Shown: positions 27,694 to 36,626 of the stretch, piece after piece
Layout: every line of letters begins with the position of its first letter
Position numbering within the stretch: position 1 is the stretch's first letter
DNA from: Kutzneria buriramensis
GTDB taxonomy: Bacteria; Actinomycetota; Actinomycetes; Mycobacteriales; Pseudonocardiaceae
DNA length: 64,000 nucleotides
NCBI RefSeq assembly: GCF_003387475.1
Contig: NZ_QUNO01000032.1
Coordinates: 1-64,000, forward strand
Direction of reading: 5' to 3'
The notes under the pieces: model-generated
What the model saw: only the letters and a program-made list of their open reading frames with translations
The model's database searches: none
Told to the model about the DNA's origin: nothing
Position numbers and translations under genes: made by a program

Positions 27694-27712
27694 TGCGTGC
27701 CGGTTGCACGCA
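27694..27712. promoter_or_regulatory. Operator half 2: TGCGTG-N7-CACGCA
   Basis: TGCGTGCCGGTTGCACGCA repeats the motif of 27661-27679. The centres are 33 bp apart, about three helical turns, so two dimers would sit on the same face of the DNA. The pair covers the expected promoter of the leftward small gene. Confidence 0.65.
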
Positions 27713-27904
27713 TACGAGGGGTGATGCGCGTCACACATCTCGACCGTCCGGAATGGACGGGCAACGCGACCTGCCCGCAGAACCGGGCGTCCTTGACTTT
27801 CCGGACACGTCTGTCCACGATGCACACCGTCTTTCCCCTGTCTCCCTTGCCTTTTCCGGCCTCGGCCGAAGCACTGGAGCGCGTCCGTGGCACGAAAGGT
27901 GGAC

Positions 27905-28783
27905 ATGAGCGAGGAATCAACGGCCGGCCCGCGGCGGCGGCGCTGGCTGTGGGTGGCGGTGCCGGCGGTGCTGGCCCTGGGCATCACGGCGGCGAGCCTG
28001 AGCGTGTACTTCGCCGAACGCGCGCAGAGCCAGTCCCAGCAGGTGCTCGGCGACGCCGGCTCCGCCGACCGGGTCGATGTCCTGTTCTACGTGCAGAAGC
28101 TGGATCCGGTGAGCCAGACGCTGTCCGCACAGGTGTCCATCGATCCCAAGGGCCGCCTCGCCGACAGCGACGGCAATCCCGCCAAGGACATCACCGTGCA
28201 CCTGGCCGCGTTCAAGGGCGACACGCTCACCTTCAAGGCCGCCAAGTTCCCGACCGTCAACGACGTGCAGGTGCCGCTGTCCGACGGCGTGATCACCGAC
28301 TACCCGTTCGACAGCTACAAGGTCGACTTCGCCTTCTACGCCGAGAGCGCCGGCGACACCGCGCCGGTCGCCGTGACCTTCGCCAGCGGCGACACGTTCT
28401 TCGCCCTGAACCCGCGCGATTCCAAGACCACCGACGGCGTGTTCACGTTCTCCGCCGACGCCGGCCGCACCGCCGGCATGTTCGCGTTCGCGGTGTTCAT
28501 CATGCTGTTCATGTGGTGCCTCAGCGTCGCCGCGGTGATCGCCGCGACCTTCGCCATCGCCGGCCGACACGGCCTGCTGTGGCCGTCCATGAGCTTCATG
28601 GGCGCGCTGCTGTTCGCCCTGGTCCCGCTGCGCAACGCCGTCCCCGGCGGCCCGCCGATCGGCTCCGTGATCGACTTCGCCGCGTTCTTCATCGCCGAGG
28701 CCCTGATCTCGCTGTCGCTGATCTGCACGGTGGTCATCGGCTACCGCGTCGAGCTGCGCAAACGGGCCGAGGCCGCCGCCTAG
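27905..28783 (+). CDS. DUF4436 family membrane protein
   Basis: 292 residues from the ATG at 27905 (AAAGGTGG upstream); a GTG at 27887 is possible. A transmembrane helix at about 15-35 is followed by an extracytoplasmic domain (VDVLFYVQKLDPVSQTLSAQVSIDPKG, DYPFDSYKVDFAFYA) and three C-terminal helices (FAFAVFIMLFMWCLSVAAVI, then about 215-235 and 250-272). This is the layout of DUF4436 proteins common in mycobacteria and relatives, of unknown function. The 3' end overlaps the opposite FadD stop by 4 bp. Confidence 0.82.
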   Translation: MSEESTAGPRRRRWLWVAVPAVLALGITAASLSVYFAERAQSQSQQVLGDAGSADRVDVLFYVQKLDPVSQTLSAQVSIDPKGRLADSDGNPAKDITVHLAAFKGDTLTFKAAKFPTVNDVQVPLSDGVITDYPFDSYKVDFAFYAESAGDTAPVAVTFASGDTFFALNPRDSKTTDGVFTFSADAGRTAGMFAFAVFIMLFMWCLSVAAVIAATFAIAGRHGLLWPSMSFMGALLFALVPLRNAVPGGPPIGSVIDFAAFFIAEALISLSLICTVVIGYRVELRKRAEAAA

Positions 28784-30585
28784 ACGCGGACGCGGCCGGC
28801 GGCGACCTCCCCGGCGTACTCGTCGTACCGCGGCACGTAGCCGTTCTCGGTGAGCACGTAGACCGGGCCGTCGCCGGCGTAGCCCTGCTCGCGCAGCGCG
28901 ACCTTGCGGCTCTTGAACGTGGACGTCTGCTCGACCTCGTCGATCACCCGGAGGAACAGGGGAATCGCGTAGCCGGGCAGGCGATCCGCGAGATGCCTGG
29001 CCAGCGCCGGCCCGTCGAGCTCGGCCCGTAGCTTGATCGCGGCCATGCCGGCCTTGCCGTCGGCTCCGGGCACCTCCACGCCGTAGACGACGGCCTGCTC
29101 GATCGCGGGCCACTCGTCCAGCGCCCCCTCGACCTCGGTGGTGGCGACGTTCTCGCCCTTCCACCGGAAGGTGTCGCCCAGCCGGTCGACGAACGCCACG
29201 TGCGACCAGCCCTGGTCGCGCACCAGGTCGCCGGTGTTGAACCAGCAGTCGCCGCGGCGGAAACCGTTGCGCACCAGCTTGCGCTCGGACGCGTCCTGGT
29301 CGGTGTAGCCGTCGAACGGGGCGCGGTCGGTGACCTTGGTGATCAGCAGCCCGATCTGCCCGGCGCCGACCCGGCGCAGGTGCCCGCCGGCGTCCCGGCT
29401 CGGCTGCCCGGTGTCGGCGTCGAAGGCGACAACCGCGTACGGCAGCGGGCACAGCCCGGCGGTGCGCTCGATGTTCAGGGCGTTGATGAAGGCCAGGTTG
29501 CACTCGCTGGCGCCGTAGAACTCCGCGACCCGCCCGATGCCGAAGCGCTGCGTGAACTCGTCCCAGATCTCCGGCCGCAGCCCGTTTCCGACGACCACGC
29601 GCACCCGGTGCGTGCGCTCGTTGGGCCGTACGGGCTGGTTGAGCAGGTATCGGCACAGCTCGCCGATGTAGCAGAACGCGGTGGCACGAGTGCGTTCGAT
29701 GTCGTCCCAGAACCGCGACGCCGAGAAGTTCCGTCCCAGAGCCAGAGTCGCGCCCGCGCCGAGCACCGACGACAGCGACACCGTCAAGGCGTTGTTGTGG
29801 TACAGCGGAAGGCAGCAGTACAGCGTGTCGCCGGAGGTGAGCCGCACGCCGAGGTGGCCGAGGCCGGTCATCGCCTTGAGCCACCGGAAATGGCTCATCG
29901 AGCTCGCCTTCGGCAGGCCGGTCGTGCCGGAGGTGAAGATGTAGAACGCCTTGTCCCGCGCGTGGATCAGCGGCGTCTGCACGGGATCGTGGTCGTCGGC
30001 GCTGATCGCCGCCTCGTCCATGTCGAGGTACCCCGGCAACGCGTCGTCGCCGTCGGGCAGGCAGAGCACCTTGCCGCGGATCTCCTCGGACGGCAGGGAT
30101 TCCAGCGCCTCGCGGCACTCGCTGCCGACGACCAGCACGGTGCTGTCGAGCAGCTTCTGGCTGTGGTTCAACACATCGCCGCGCTGGTGGTGGTTGAGCA
30201 TGCCCGCGGTGGCCCCGAGCTTGACCACCGCCAGCACGGCCAGCAGCGTCTCCGGGCGGTTCTCGGCCAGGATGCCGACCGTGCGGCCCGGCCGCACGCC
30301 GTGGGCGTTGAGCACGGCGGCGTACCGGTTGACCCAGAGATTGGCCTGGCCGTAGGACAACTCGGTGTCCTCGAAGCGCAGGAACGGCCGCTCCGGGTGG
30401 CGGTGCGCGACCCGCTGGAACACGTGACCGACCGAGTCGCGGCTGGTCGGACCGATGGTGACCAGGCCGATCGCGCCGTGCAGCAGGCTCGGCGCGTCCA
30501 GCGCCAGGCCGGGCAGCGCCCTGACGACTTCGGCCAGGCCGATCCGGTGTGCCGCTGACTGCTCCGTCACGTTCACCCAGGCCAT
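28780..30585 (-). CDS. Long-chain fatty-acyl-CoA synthetase (FadD6-like), end of mce operon
   Basis: About 601 residues. The AMP-binding P-loop is IFTSGTTGLPKASSMSH, and the fatty-acyl-CoA synthetase signature is CWFNTGDLVRDQGWSHVAF followed by DRLGDTFRWKGENVATTEVE. The catalytic lysine is expected in the C-terminal lid (TSTFKSRKVAL). It activates long-chain acids to acyl-CoA via acyl-AMP. It lies 34 bp after the last Mce-associated gene on the same strand, so imported acids are the likely substrate. ATG at 30585 was chosen; a TTG at 30612 (GAGGTAA upstream) would add nine residues. A palindrome overlaps this start region. Confidence 0.9.
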   Translation of the reverse strand: MAWVNVTEQSAAHRIGLAEVVRALPGLALDAPSLLHGAIGLVTIGPTSRDSVGHVFQRVAHRHPERPFLRFEDTELSYGQANLWVNRYAAVLNAHGVRPGRTVGILAENRPETLLAVLAVVKLGATAGMLNHHQRGDVLNHSQKLLDSTVLVVGSECREALESLPSEEIRGKVLCLPDGDDALPGYLDMDEAAISADDHDPVQTPLIHARDKAFYIFTSGTTGLPKASSMSHFRWLKAMTGLGHLGVRLTSGDTLYCCLPLYHNNALTVSLSSVLGAGATLALGRNFSASRFWDDIERTRATAFCYIGELCRYLLNQPVRPNERTHRVRVVVGNGLRPEIWDEFTQRFGIGRVAEFYGASECNLAFINALNIERTAGLCPLPYAVVAFDADTGQPSRDAGGHLRRVGAGQIGLLITKVTDRAPFDGYTDQDASERKLVRNGFRRGDCWFNTGDLVRDQGWSHVAFVDRLGDTFRWKGENVATTEVEGALDEWPAIEQAVVYGVEVPGADGKAGMAAIKLRAELDGPALARHLADRLPGYAIPLFLRVIDEVEQTSTFKSRKVALREQGYAGDGPVYVLTENGYVPRYDEYAGEVAAGRVRV

Positions 30586-30586
30586 G

Positions 30587-30600
30587 CTACCGACCGGTAG
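30587..30600. promoter_or_regulatory. Palindrome CTACCGACCGGTAG before fadD
   Basis: CTACCG-AC-CGGTAG is a perfect 14-bp dyad immediately upstream of the FadD ATG. TACCGNNCGGTA-type dyads are typical of TetR-family lipid regulators. Binding here could give fadD its own control within the mce operon; its position over the ribosome-binding region is unusual. Confidence 0.4.
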
Positions 30601-30619
30601 GTATCCGGACAACGGTCCG

Positions 30620-31108
30620 TTACCTCGTCCGCAGGTCCGTGATCACCCAGTGGTCGCCCTGACGCTGCGCCGTCACGGTGAGTTCGGCGGCGGCGAGGGT
30701 GCTCTGGTTGTTGTCGCCGCGGGTGGCCGACTGGTCGAGGAACACCAGCAACTGGGCGTGCTCCCCCTGCAGCATCGTGACGCCGCTGTCGACGACCTTG
30801 GTGGTGAGCAACAGCTTCTGGGACGGGGCCTGCTGTTTCACCTGCGCGAAAAGGTCGTTGTACTGGCCGAGCGCGTTGCCGGCGAGGGTCTGCTTGGCGG
30901 CCTGCTCGGTCACCGCCGTGTTGTCGTACCGATAGGAGAACACCCTGCCCAGCGCGGCATCCACGTCCTCGACGACCTTGCTCGTGGCGGCCGGGTCGAC
31001 CAGCGCCTGATTGTTCGTCGCGGGGTCGTCGTACAGGCCCACGGCTTCCAGCCGGAACCAGATTCCCAGTGCGGTCAGGATGATCGCGGCGGCGACGAGG
31101 TACCTCAC
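30620..31108 (-). CDS. Mce-associated membrane protein (second)
   Basis: 162 residues. One N-terminal helix (RYLVAAAIILTALGIWFRL) is followed by an extracytoplasmic domain of the SnoaL/NTF2-like shape typical of Mas proteins (LGRVFSYRYDNTAVTEQAAKQTL, ELTVTAQRQGDHWVITDLRTR). The GTG start overlaps the preceding Mas gene by 4 bp (GTGA). In mycobacteria such proteins stabilise the Mce complex; that role is assumed here. Confidence 0.85.
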   Translation of the reverse strand: MRYLVAAAIILTALGIWFRLEAVGLYDDPATNNQALVDPAATSKVVEDVDAALGRVFSYRYDNTAVTEQAAKQTLAGNALGQYNDLFAQVKQQAPSQKLLLTTKVVDSGVTMLQGEHAQLLVFLDQSATRGDNNQSTLAAAELTVTAQRQGDHWVITDLRTR

Positions 31109-31584
31109 GACTGCACCTGGACGGGTGCGAGGGCGCTGACCTGCCAGTCGTTGCCGGTGCGGGTCAGGTCGGCCTGGAACCGCGTGCGCTTGGACGTCGC
31201 CTGACCTTGGGACGGCGTGACGTTGAGCTGCACCGCGGCGATCAGCTTGGCGGTGCCGGCCCGCTGGTCCAGCGCCGTCACGGCGGTGTCCATGACCTGC
31301 GCGGTGGTGACGGTTTTGGCCTGTTCCAACTGTTTCCGGCTGTCCGTGCCGGTCTGCGCAAGCTGGTCGTGCAGCGTGCCGGTGGACACCTTGAGCCACG
31401 CCTGGAGACCGTCGTCGACCTTGCGGTAGTCGAGGGTGTTCAGCGTGGCGATGTCGTGCTGCGCGGCCTGCGTGACGGCCTGCCGGTCCAGCGCGAACTG
31501 CCGCGCGTCGTCGTGGGCGGCGCTCCACCAGGACCACCCGCCCCACGCGGCGAACACCGCCGCCAGGATCACCACGATCTTCAT
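31105..31584 (-). CDS. Mce-associated membrane protein (first)
   Basis: 159 residues with an N-terminal anchor (KIVVILAAVFAAWGGWSWWSAAHDD) and a periplasmic-side domain (DIATLNTLDYRKVDDGLQAWLKVSTGTLHDQL) matching Mce-associated proteins. It follows mceF after 8 bp and overlaps the next paralogue, so the pair is a duplication within the operon. It should act in the cell envelope with the Mce ring. Confidence 0.87.
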   Translation of the reverse strand: MKIVVILAAVFAAWGGWSWWSAAHDDARQFALDRQAVTQAAQHDIATLNTLDYRKVDDGLQAWLKVSTGTLHDQLAQTGTDSRKQLEQAKTVTTAQVMDTAVTALDQRAGTAKLIAAVQLNVTPSQGQATSKRTRFQADLTRTGNDWQVSALAPVQVQS

Positions 31585-31592
31585 GTCGGCTC

Positions 31593-32684
31593 CTATCCGT
31601 TCGGGGCGTTCTGGGCGCCGCGGACGCCGGTGCCCGAGGCGGCCGGCAGGGCACAGCGGGCCTGCGTGTTCAGCGGCGCGCCGGCCCCGGTGTCGAGCCC
31701 GCTGCGCCGGTTCGTGCCGTCGTAGCCGGCGGTGCAGCCCAGCGGGTCGAAAAACGTCAGCGACAGGCCGAAGTTGGCGATGCCGTTGCCCACCGTGTTC
31801 GAGCCGGCGGCGATCGCCGGCGGGGCGGAGACCAGCAGCTCCTGGATGGCGTCGGTGCGGCCCAGCGCCAGCGTCGAGGTCGTCAGCAGGTTGGCGATGA
31901 GCACGCCGAGGCTGGGGTCGGTGTCCCTGATCAGGGCGCTGACCTGTGAGGACAGCTGCGGCACGGTGCCGATCAGGCGCCGCAGGTCGCCGTCGGACCG
32001 GTCCAGCTGCTCGGCGATGAGCCTGGCGTTGGCGCCGAACTGGGTTAGCGCGGCCGACTCGTCGTTCTGGGTCTTCAGCACGGTCGCCGAGTCGGTGACG
32101 AGCTGGGTCAGCTGCGGCAGGTGCTGGGTCGTGGCATCGACGAAGGAATGCGTGCTGTCCAACAGGGTTTGCAGATCCGGCGTGGCGCCGCGGGTGGCCG
32201 TGTCGAGCTCGTCGACGAGCGTGTGCAGGGAATCCGCCGGCACGCTGGCGACCAGGCTGTCGATGTTGGTCAGCAGGGTCTGCACCGGCAGCGGCGTCTT
32301 GGTGGCGCTCTGTGGGATGACCGATCCCTGGTGCAGGGTGGGGCCGTCGGGCTTGCGGGGCTTGAGATCGACGTACTGCTCGCCCACCGCGGAGCGGTCC
32401 GCCACCACCGCGTCGACGTCGGCCGGGATGCCGTACTGGATCAGGTCCAGCTCGACGTCGACGCCGTCGTCGGTGAGGTCGAGGGGCCCGACGCGGCCTA
32501 CGGGTACGCCGCGGTAGGTCACCTCGGCGTTGGTGAAGATGCCGCCGGCGTCGACGAGCCTCATGGTGACGGTGTATCCGCCGGTGCCGAACAGCCCGAC
32601 GTAGCGGCCGGCGACGTAGGCGACCGCGGTGAGGCCGACCAGCAGGAACGCGGCGACCTTGATCCGTATCCGGGACGTCAGCAT
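31593..32684 (-). CDS. mceF: MCE family protein, MceF position
   Basis: 363 residues. A membrane anchor (RIKVAAFLLVGLTAVAYVAGRYV) is followed by the MCE domain (about 35-115; YTVTMRLVDAGGIFTNAEVTYRGVPVGRVG) and a long helical region forming the tunnel. The C-terminal tail is Cys- and Gly-rich (LGCTAGYDGTNRR), typical of MceF. ATG overlaps the mceE stop by one base (TGATG). Mce subunits form a hexamer carrying hydrophobic substrates from the outer envelope to the YrbE permease. Confidence 0.93.
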   Translation of the reverse strand: MLTSRIRIKVAAFLLVGLTAVAYVAGRYVGLFGTGGYTVTMRLVDAGGIFTNAEVTYRGVPVGRVGPLDLTDDGVDVELDLIQYGIPADVDAVVADRSAVGEQYVDLKPRKPDGPTLHQGSVIPQSATKTPLPVQTLLTNIDSLVASVPADSLHTLVDELDTATRGATPDLQTLLDSTHSFVDATTQHLPQLTQLVTDSATVLKTQNDESAALTQFGANARLIAEQLDRSDGDLRRLIGTVPQLSSQVSALIRDTDPSLGVLIANLLTTSTLALGRTDAIQELLVSAPPAIAAGSNTVGNGIANFGLSLTFFDPLGCTAGYDGTNRRSGLDTGAGAPLNTQARCALPAASGTGVRGAQNAPNG

Positions 32685-33607
32685 CAGTGGTCCTGGAGGT
32701 AGACGTTGAGGTAGTCGCCCTTGATGTCGTCGAGGACGGCGTCGGTGAAGGGGAAGGTCACCAGCACCTGCAACGCCTTCGGCAGGCTCTGACCGGCGGC
32801 GGCGAGCTGTTGCAGCGTCGGTTGCAGGGCCTTGAGGTCGGCGACGAGGTCGTCGCGGCTCTGGTTGACGGTGGTGACGGCGACCTTGGCCAGCTGGTCG
32901 AGGGCGTCGACCATCCGGGTCAGTTTGCCCCGCTGCTCGGCCAGGACCGCGATGCCGGGGGTGAGGCCGTCGATGGCGCCGGTGATCTGGGTCTTGCGGT
33001 CGTCGAGCGTCTTGGCCAGCTTCGCCATGCCGTCCAACGCCTTGGTGATGTCGTCGCGGTGCGCGTCCAGGTGGTTGACAAGCGCGTCCACTTTGGACAG
33101 CAGGTCGCGGACGTTGCCCTCGTTGCCGTTCAGGGCGAGGTTCACCTGCTGGGTGATCGTCTGGAGCTGGGCGACGCCGCCGCCGTTGAGCACCATCGAC
33201 AGGGCGCCCAGCACCTCCTCCACCTGAGGGTTCCGGTTGGTGCGGCTGAGCGGGATGGTGGCGCCGTTCCGGAGCGGCGGCTTGGTGGTGTCGTTCGCCG
33301 TGAGTTCGACGAACTTCTCGCCGAGCAGGCTGGATTGGCGCAGGTAGGCGTGGGCGTCGGCGGGCAGGCGGACGTCGCCGTTGACGGTCATCGTGACCAG
33401 CGCGCTCCAGCCGTCGGGGGCGAGCCGGACGGTGTCGACCCGGCCCACCGGCACGTCGTCGACCTTCACGGCGGCTTGCGGCACCAGATCGAGCACGTCC
33501 CCGAACTGGGCGGTGACCTGGTAGGACCGGTTGCCGACGTCCGCGCCGCCGGGCAGGGCGCAGGCGGTGGCGAGCAGAATCGTCGCCAGCACGAGGTAGT
33601 TGCGCAT
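32684..33607 (-). CDS. mceE: MCE family lipoprotein, MceE position
   Basis: 307 residues. The leader MRNYLVLATILLATAC is a lipoprotein signal with the acylated Cys16, as in mycobacterial MceE/LprK. The MCE domain (about 35-115, TAQFGDVLDLVPQAAVKVDDVPVGRVD) is followed by coiled-coil segments. It joins its neighbours with single-base overlaps. As the lipoprotein subunit it would sit anchored in the outer leaflet. Confidence 0.93.
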   Translation of the reverse strand: MRNYLVLATILLATACALPGGADVGNRSYQVTAQFGDVLDLVPQAAVKVDDVPVGRVDTVRLAPDGWSALVTMTVNGDVRLPADAHAYLRQSSLLGEKFVELTANDTTKPPLRNGATIPLSRTNRNPQVEEVLGALSMVLNGGGVAQLQTITQQVNLALNGNEGNVRDLLSKVDALVNHLDAHRDDITKALDGMAKLAKTLDDRKTQITGAIDGLTPGIAVLAEQRGKLTRMVDALDQLAKVAVTTVNQSRDDLVADLKALQPTLQQLAAAGQSLPKALQVLVTFPFTDAVLDDIKGDYLNVYLQDH

Positions 33608-34578
33608 CAGCCCACCGCCGGTAGGGGGAGGGCGGGTTGCGTGCCGGGCGAGAACTCGCGGATGTCGGCCCGGCCGGCGAGGGTCTTCGTCGCCGGGTCG
33701 TAGGCGTTGAGCACGTTGCGAAGCGCGAGTGGGGCTACCTTCAACGCTTCGTCCAGTGAAGCCCTTTCCTTGACCAGCACCTGACTCACCGCGGCTAGCT
33801 TGTCCACATTGGACTTCAGGCGGCCGCGGTTGTCCTGGATGAACTGCTTCACCGCCGCCAAGGCGGTGGCGAGCTGGTTCAACGCGGCGCCCAGGTCGTC
33901 CCGGTTCGCGGCGAGGAAGGAGGACACCTGCGAGAGCCGGTCGGTGACGTCCCGGACCTGGTCGTCGCTGGCCGCCAGGGTCGCGGTGAACTTCTGGAGG
34001 CCGTCCACCGTGCCGGTGAAGTCGTCCCTCGACCCGGACAGCGTGCCGGCCGCCGCGCCGAGCTGCTTGATCGTGTCGTTGAGCTTGGCCCCGTTGCCGT
34101 TCAGGACATCGGCACCGGTTCTGACCAGGTCGGACAGCGCCCCGTCGGCGTTCGCGCCGCTCGGTCCGAGCGCGGTGGCCAGCTGGTTCAGGCTCCCGTA
34201 CAGCTGGTCCAACTCGACCGGCGTGGCTGTGCTGTCCTCGTGGATCATCGCGTCCGGCGGCAGTTGCGGGCCTGTCGTGTAGGCCGGCGCGAGCTGCACG
34301 AACCGGTCCGAGACCAGGCTCGGCGCCATGATGACCGCCTTGACGTCGCTGGGGATCCTGACGCCCGGGTCGACCGTGAGCTGGACGCGGACCTGCGTGC
34401 CGGCCGGCCGGACCTCGTCGACCGTGCCGACCTTGACGCCGAGGACCCGCACGTCGGAGCCCGCGTACACGCCGACCGTCTCGGCGAAGTAGGCCGTCAG
34501 GTGCAGCGGTGGAGTGTCGTCGAGGGGCCAGAACACCGTGCTGGCCACCACGAGGATCACGCTCACCAGTCGGTTCAT
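33607..34578 (-). CDS. mceD: MCE family protein, MceD position
   Basis: 323 residues from the ATG at 34578, one base overlapping the mceC stop. A short N-terminal anchor (NRLVSVILVVASTVFWPL) precedes the MCE domain (LTAYFAETVGVYAGSDVRVLGVKVGTVD, about 25-105), then helical heptad-like segments (LNQLATALGPSG, DVTDRLSQVSSFLAANRDDL). The C-terminus is short (REFSPGTQPALPLPAVG) compared with mycobacterial MceD. Position in the operon and the domain support the assignment. Confidence 0.92.
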   Translation of the reverse strand: MNRLVSVILVVASTVFWPLDDTPPLHLTAYFAETVGVYAGSDVRVLGVKVGTVDEVRPAGTQVRVQLTVDPGVRIPSDVKAVIMAPSLVSDRFVQLAPAYTTGPQLPPDAMIHEDSTATPVELDQLYGSLNQLATALGPSGANADGALSDLVRTGADVLNGNGAKLNDTIKQLGAAAGTLSGSRDDFTGTVDGLQKFTATLAASDDQVRDVTDRLSQVSSFLAANRDDLGAALNQLATALAAVKQFIQDNRGRLKSNVDKLAAVSQVLVKERASLDEALKVAPLALRNVLNAYDPATKTLAGRADIREFSPGTQPALPLPAVG

Positions 34579-35564
34579 CAGTTGCCCTTCGACCCGGGCG
34601 GTGTGCAGTCCCGGCCCGGCGTCGCCGGCACCAGGCCACACAGATAGGTGTCGATCCAGCGGCCGTTGCCCAGCGCGTTGTCCAGCAGGCGGTAGTACGG
34701 CCCGATCAGGGCCAGCCCCTTGTCCAGATTCACCTGGTTGCGTTGCAGCACGGCCGTCATCTGATCCAGCTGGGTCAGCGTCGGTCCGAGCTGGGCGTTG
34801 TTGTCCTGCACCAGCCCCGCGAGCTGGGTCGCCAGCGCCTTGCTGCCCGTCAGCAGCGCCTCGACCGCCTGCCTGCGCTGCTGGACCTCCCGCAACAGCA
34901 GCGCGCCGTCGCCGATCAGCCTCTGGAACTGGTCGTCGCGGTCCGCCAGCGTCTGGCTGATCTTCTTGGTGCCGGCCAGCAGCTGCCGCAGCTGCTCGTC
35001 CCGTGCGGAGATCGACTTCGACAGGCTGGACAGTCCATCCACCGTAGACCGGATCTCCTGCGGCGCGTTGCGGAAGGTGTCGGACAGCACCTGGAAGCTC
35101 TGCGCCAGCTGGGTCGAGTCGATCTGGCTCACCGTGCCGGCGAGGTCGTCGAACGCCGCCACCACGTCGTACGGCGATGCCGTGCGCTGCTTGGGGATCG
35201 GCTGCGCCGGGTCCTGCGGGCCGCTGCCCTGCGGGTTCAGCTCCAGGTACTTCTGCCCCAGCAGCGTCTTGATCTCGATCGACGCCGTCGTCCGGTCGCC
35301 GATCCAGGCGTCCCTGGCGCGGAAGGCCACCCGCACCTGGTCGCCGGCCAGCGTCACCGCCGTCACCTCGCCGACCTTCACCCCCGCCACCGCCACCTCG
35401 TCCGACGGCTTCAGGCCCGCCGCCTCCGTGAAGTAGGCGGAGTAGCCGATGGTCCCGAACGGCAGGTCGTCGGCGAAGAAGACGCCCGCCGTGACCAGCG
35501 CCGTCACCGTCACACCGACCGCAGCGACGGCAACAGGACTGCGTTCCAGGAAGCTCCGTTTCAC
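34578..35564 (-). CDS. mceC: MCE family protein, MceC position
   Basis: 328 residues. The GTG at 35564 follows GGGGAGG and overlaps the mceB stop (GTGA). An anchor (AVAAVGVTVTALVTAGVFFA) precedes the MCE domain (YSAYFTEAAGLKPSDEVAVAGVKVGEVTAV) and a long helical stalk. It ends in a Cys-containing tail (WIDTYLCGLVPATPGRDCTPPG), close to the tail of mceB (WLNFYLCG), which marks the two as nearest paralogues. Confidence 0.93.
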   Translation of the reverse strand: MKRSFLERSPVAVAAVGVTVTALVTAGVFFADDLPFGTIGYSAYFTEAAGLKPSDEVAVAGVKVGEVTAVTLAGDQVRVAFRARDAWIGDRTTASIEIKTLLGQKYLELNPQGSGPQDPAQPIPKQRTASPYDVVAAFDDLAGTVSQIDSTQLAQSFQVLSDTFRNAPQEIRSTVDGLSSLSKSISARDEQLRQLLAGTKKISQTLADRDDQFQRLIGDGALLLREVQQRRQAVEALLTGSKALATQLAGLVQDNNAQLGPTLTQLDQMTAVLQRNQVNLDKGLALIGPYYRLLDNALGNGRWIDTYLCGLVPATPGRDCTPPGSKGN

Positions 35565-36568
35565 TTGCACCTCCCCGCCGTCACCGGGATTCCCGGGGTC
35601 GCCCCGCCCGGTGGCGCCGGCGCGTCCGTGGTCGCGCCGCACAGGTAGAAGTTGAGCCACGAGCCGTAGGACGCGGTCCGGCCGATGGCGTCCAGCTTCG
35701 CCGGCAGGTTCGTCAGGAACTGGTCGACGAGCCCCTCGTTCGCGGCGAGGTTGGCCGCCACCCCGCCGAGCTGCGCGATGTCGTCCTTCAGCGGCTGGCG
35801 GCCCTGCTGGAGCAGGTTCGTGGTGGCATCGGCCAGGCCGGCGAGGCCGCTGACGGCGTCGCCGATCGCGCCGCGGTCGGCCGACAGACCGCTGACCAGC
35901 TGCTGGGTCGTCGTCACAAGCGTGGACAGCTGGTCGTCGTGCGTGTTGACCTGCGCCAGCACCGAATTCAGGTGGTCGATCACCTCGCCGATCACCTGAT
36001 CCCGTTGCGCCAGTGTGGAGGTCAGGGAGGCCGTGTGCGCGAGCAGGTCGTCGACGGTGCCGCCCTCGCCCTGGAGGACCTGCACGATCTCGCCGGCCAT
36101 CTGGTTGACGTCCCCCGGCGACAAGGCGCGCAGCACCGGCTTGAACCCGTTGAGCAGCGCGGTCAGGTCCAGCGCCGGCGACGTCCGGGCCAGCGGGATC
36201 CGGCCGCCCGGCGGCAACATCTGGTTCGGGTCGCCGGCCCCCTCGCCGAGGGCGATGTACCGCTGCCCCACCAGGTTCCGATACTTGATCGCCGCCGTCA
36301 CGGACGCCGGCAGCGGATGGTCGCGCTCCACCGAGAACTCCACCTCCGCGACCCGCTGCTCGGCCACGGAGATCCGGTCCACCTGCCCCACCTTCACCCC
36401 GGCGATCCGCACGTCGTCCCCCACCGACAGCGCGATGGCGTTGCTGAACCGCGCCGAGTACTCCGCGGTGTCCCCGCTCCCCGGATTGGCGATCGCCACC
36501 CCCAACGCCCCCGTGGCCACCCCCGTCACCACCACGAACACCACACTCTTGACCAGCGTCGCCCTCAC
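35561..36568 (-). CDS. mceB: MCE family protein, MceB position
   Basis: 335 residues from GTG 36568 (VRATLVKSVVFVVVTGVATG). An upstream GTG at 36574 is possible. A membrane anchor, MCE domain (YSARFSNAIALSVGDDVRIAGVKVGQVDRI) and helical stalk follow. The only ribosome-binding candidate, GGGGG at 36578-36574, lies in the end of dispersed repeat copy 8. The repeats separate this gene from mceA by 109 bp, while every other junction from the first operon gene to mceF overlaps. Confidence 0.92.
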   Translation of the reverse strand: MRATLVKSVVFVVVTGVATGALGVAIANPGSGDTAEYSARFSNAIALSVGDDVRIAGVKVGQVDRISVAEQRVAEVEFSVERDHPLPASVTAAIKYRNLVGQRYIALGEGAGDPNQMLPPGGRIPLARTSPALDLTALLNGFKPVLRALSPGDVNQMAGEIVQVLQGEGGTVDDLLAHTASLTSTLAQRDQVIGEVIDHLNSVLAQVNTHDDQLSTLVTTTQQLVSGLSADRGAIGDAVSGLAGLADATTNLLQQGRQPLKDDIAQLGGVAANLAANEGLVDQFLTNLPAKLDAIGRTASYGSWLNFYLCGATTDAPAPPGGATPGIPVTAGRCK

Positions 36569-36573
36569 AGCCA

Positions 36574-36623
36574 CCCCCGCGAGTCGCGCTCTGGGACACA
36601 CCGAATGTAGGTTTCAGGCAGAC
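36574..36623 (+). repeat. Dispersed repeat, copy 8 (inside mce operon)
   Basis: A near-perfect copy: CCCCCGCGAGTCGCGCTC, GGGACACACCGAATGT, AGGTTTCAGGCAGAC. It is almost identical to copy 1 at 10718. Its C-rich end abuts the mceB start, so on the coding strand it reads GCGGGGGT, the apparent ribosome-binding site. Confidence 0.9.
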
Positions 36624-36626
36624 CGA

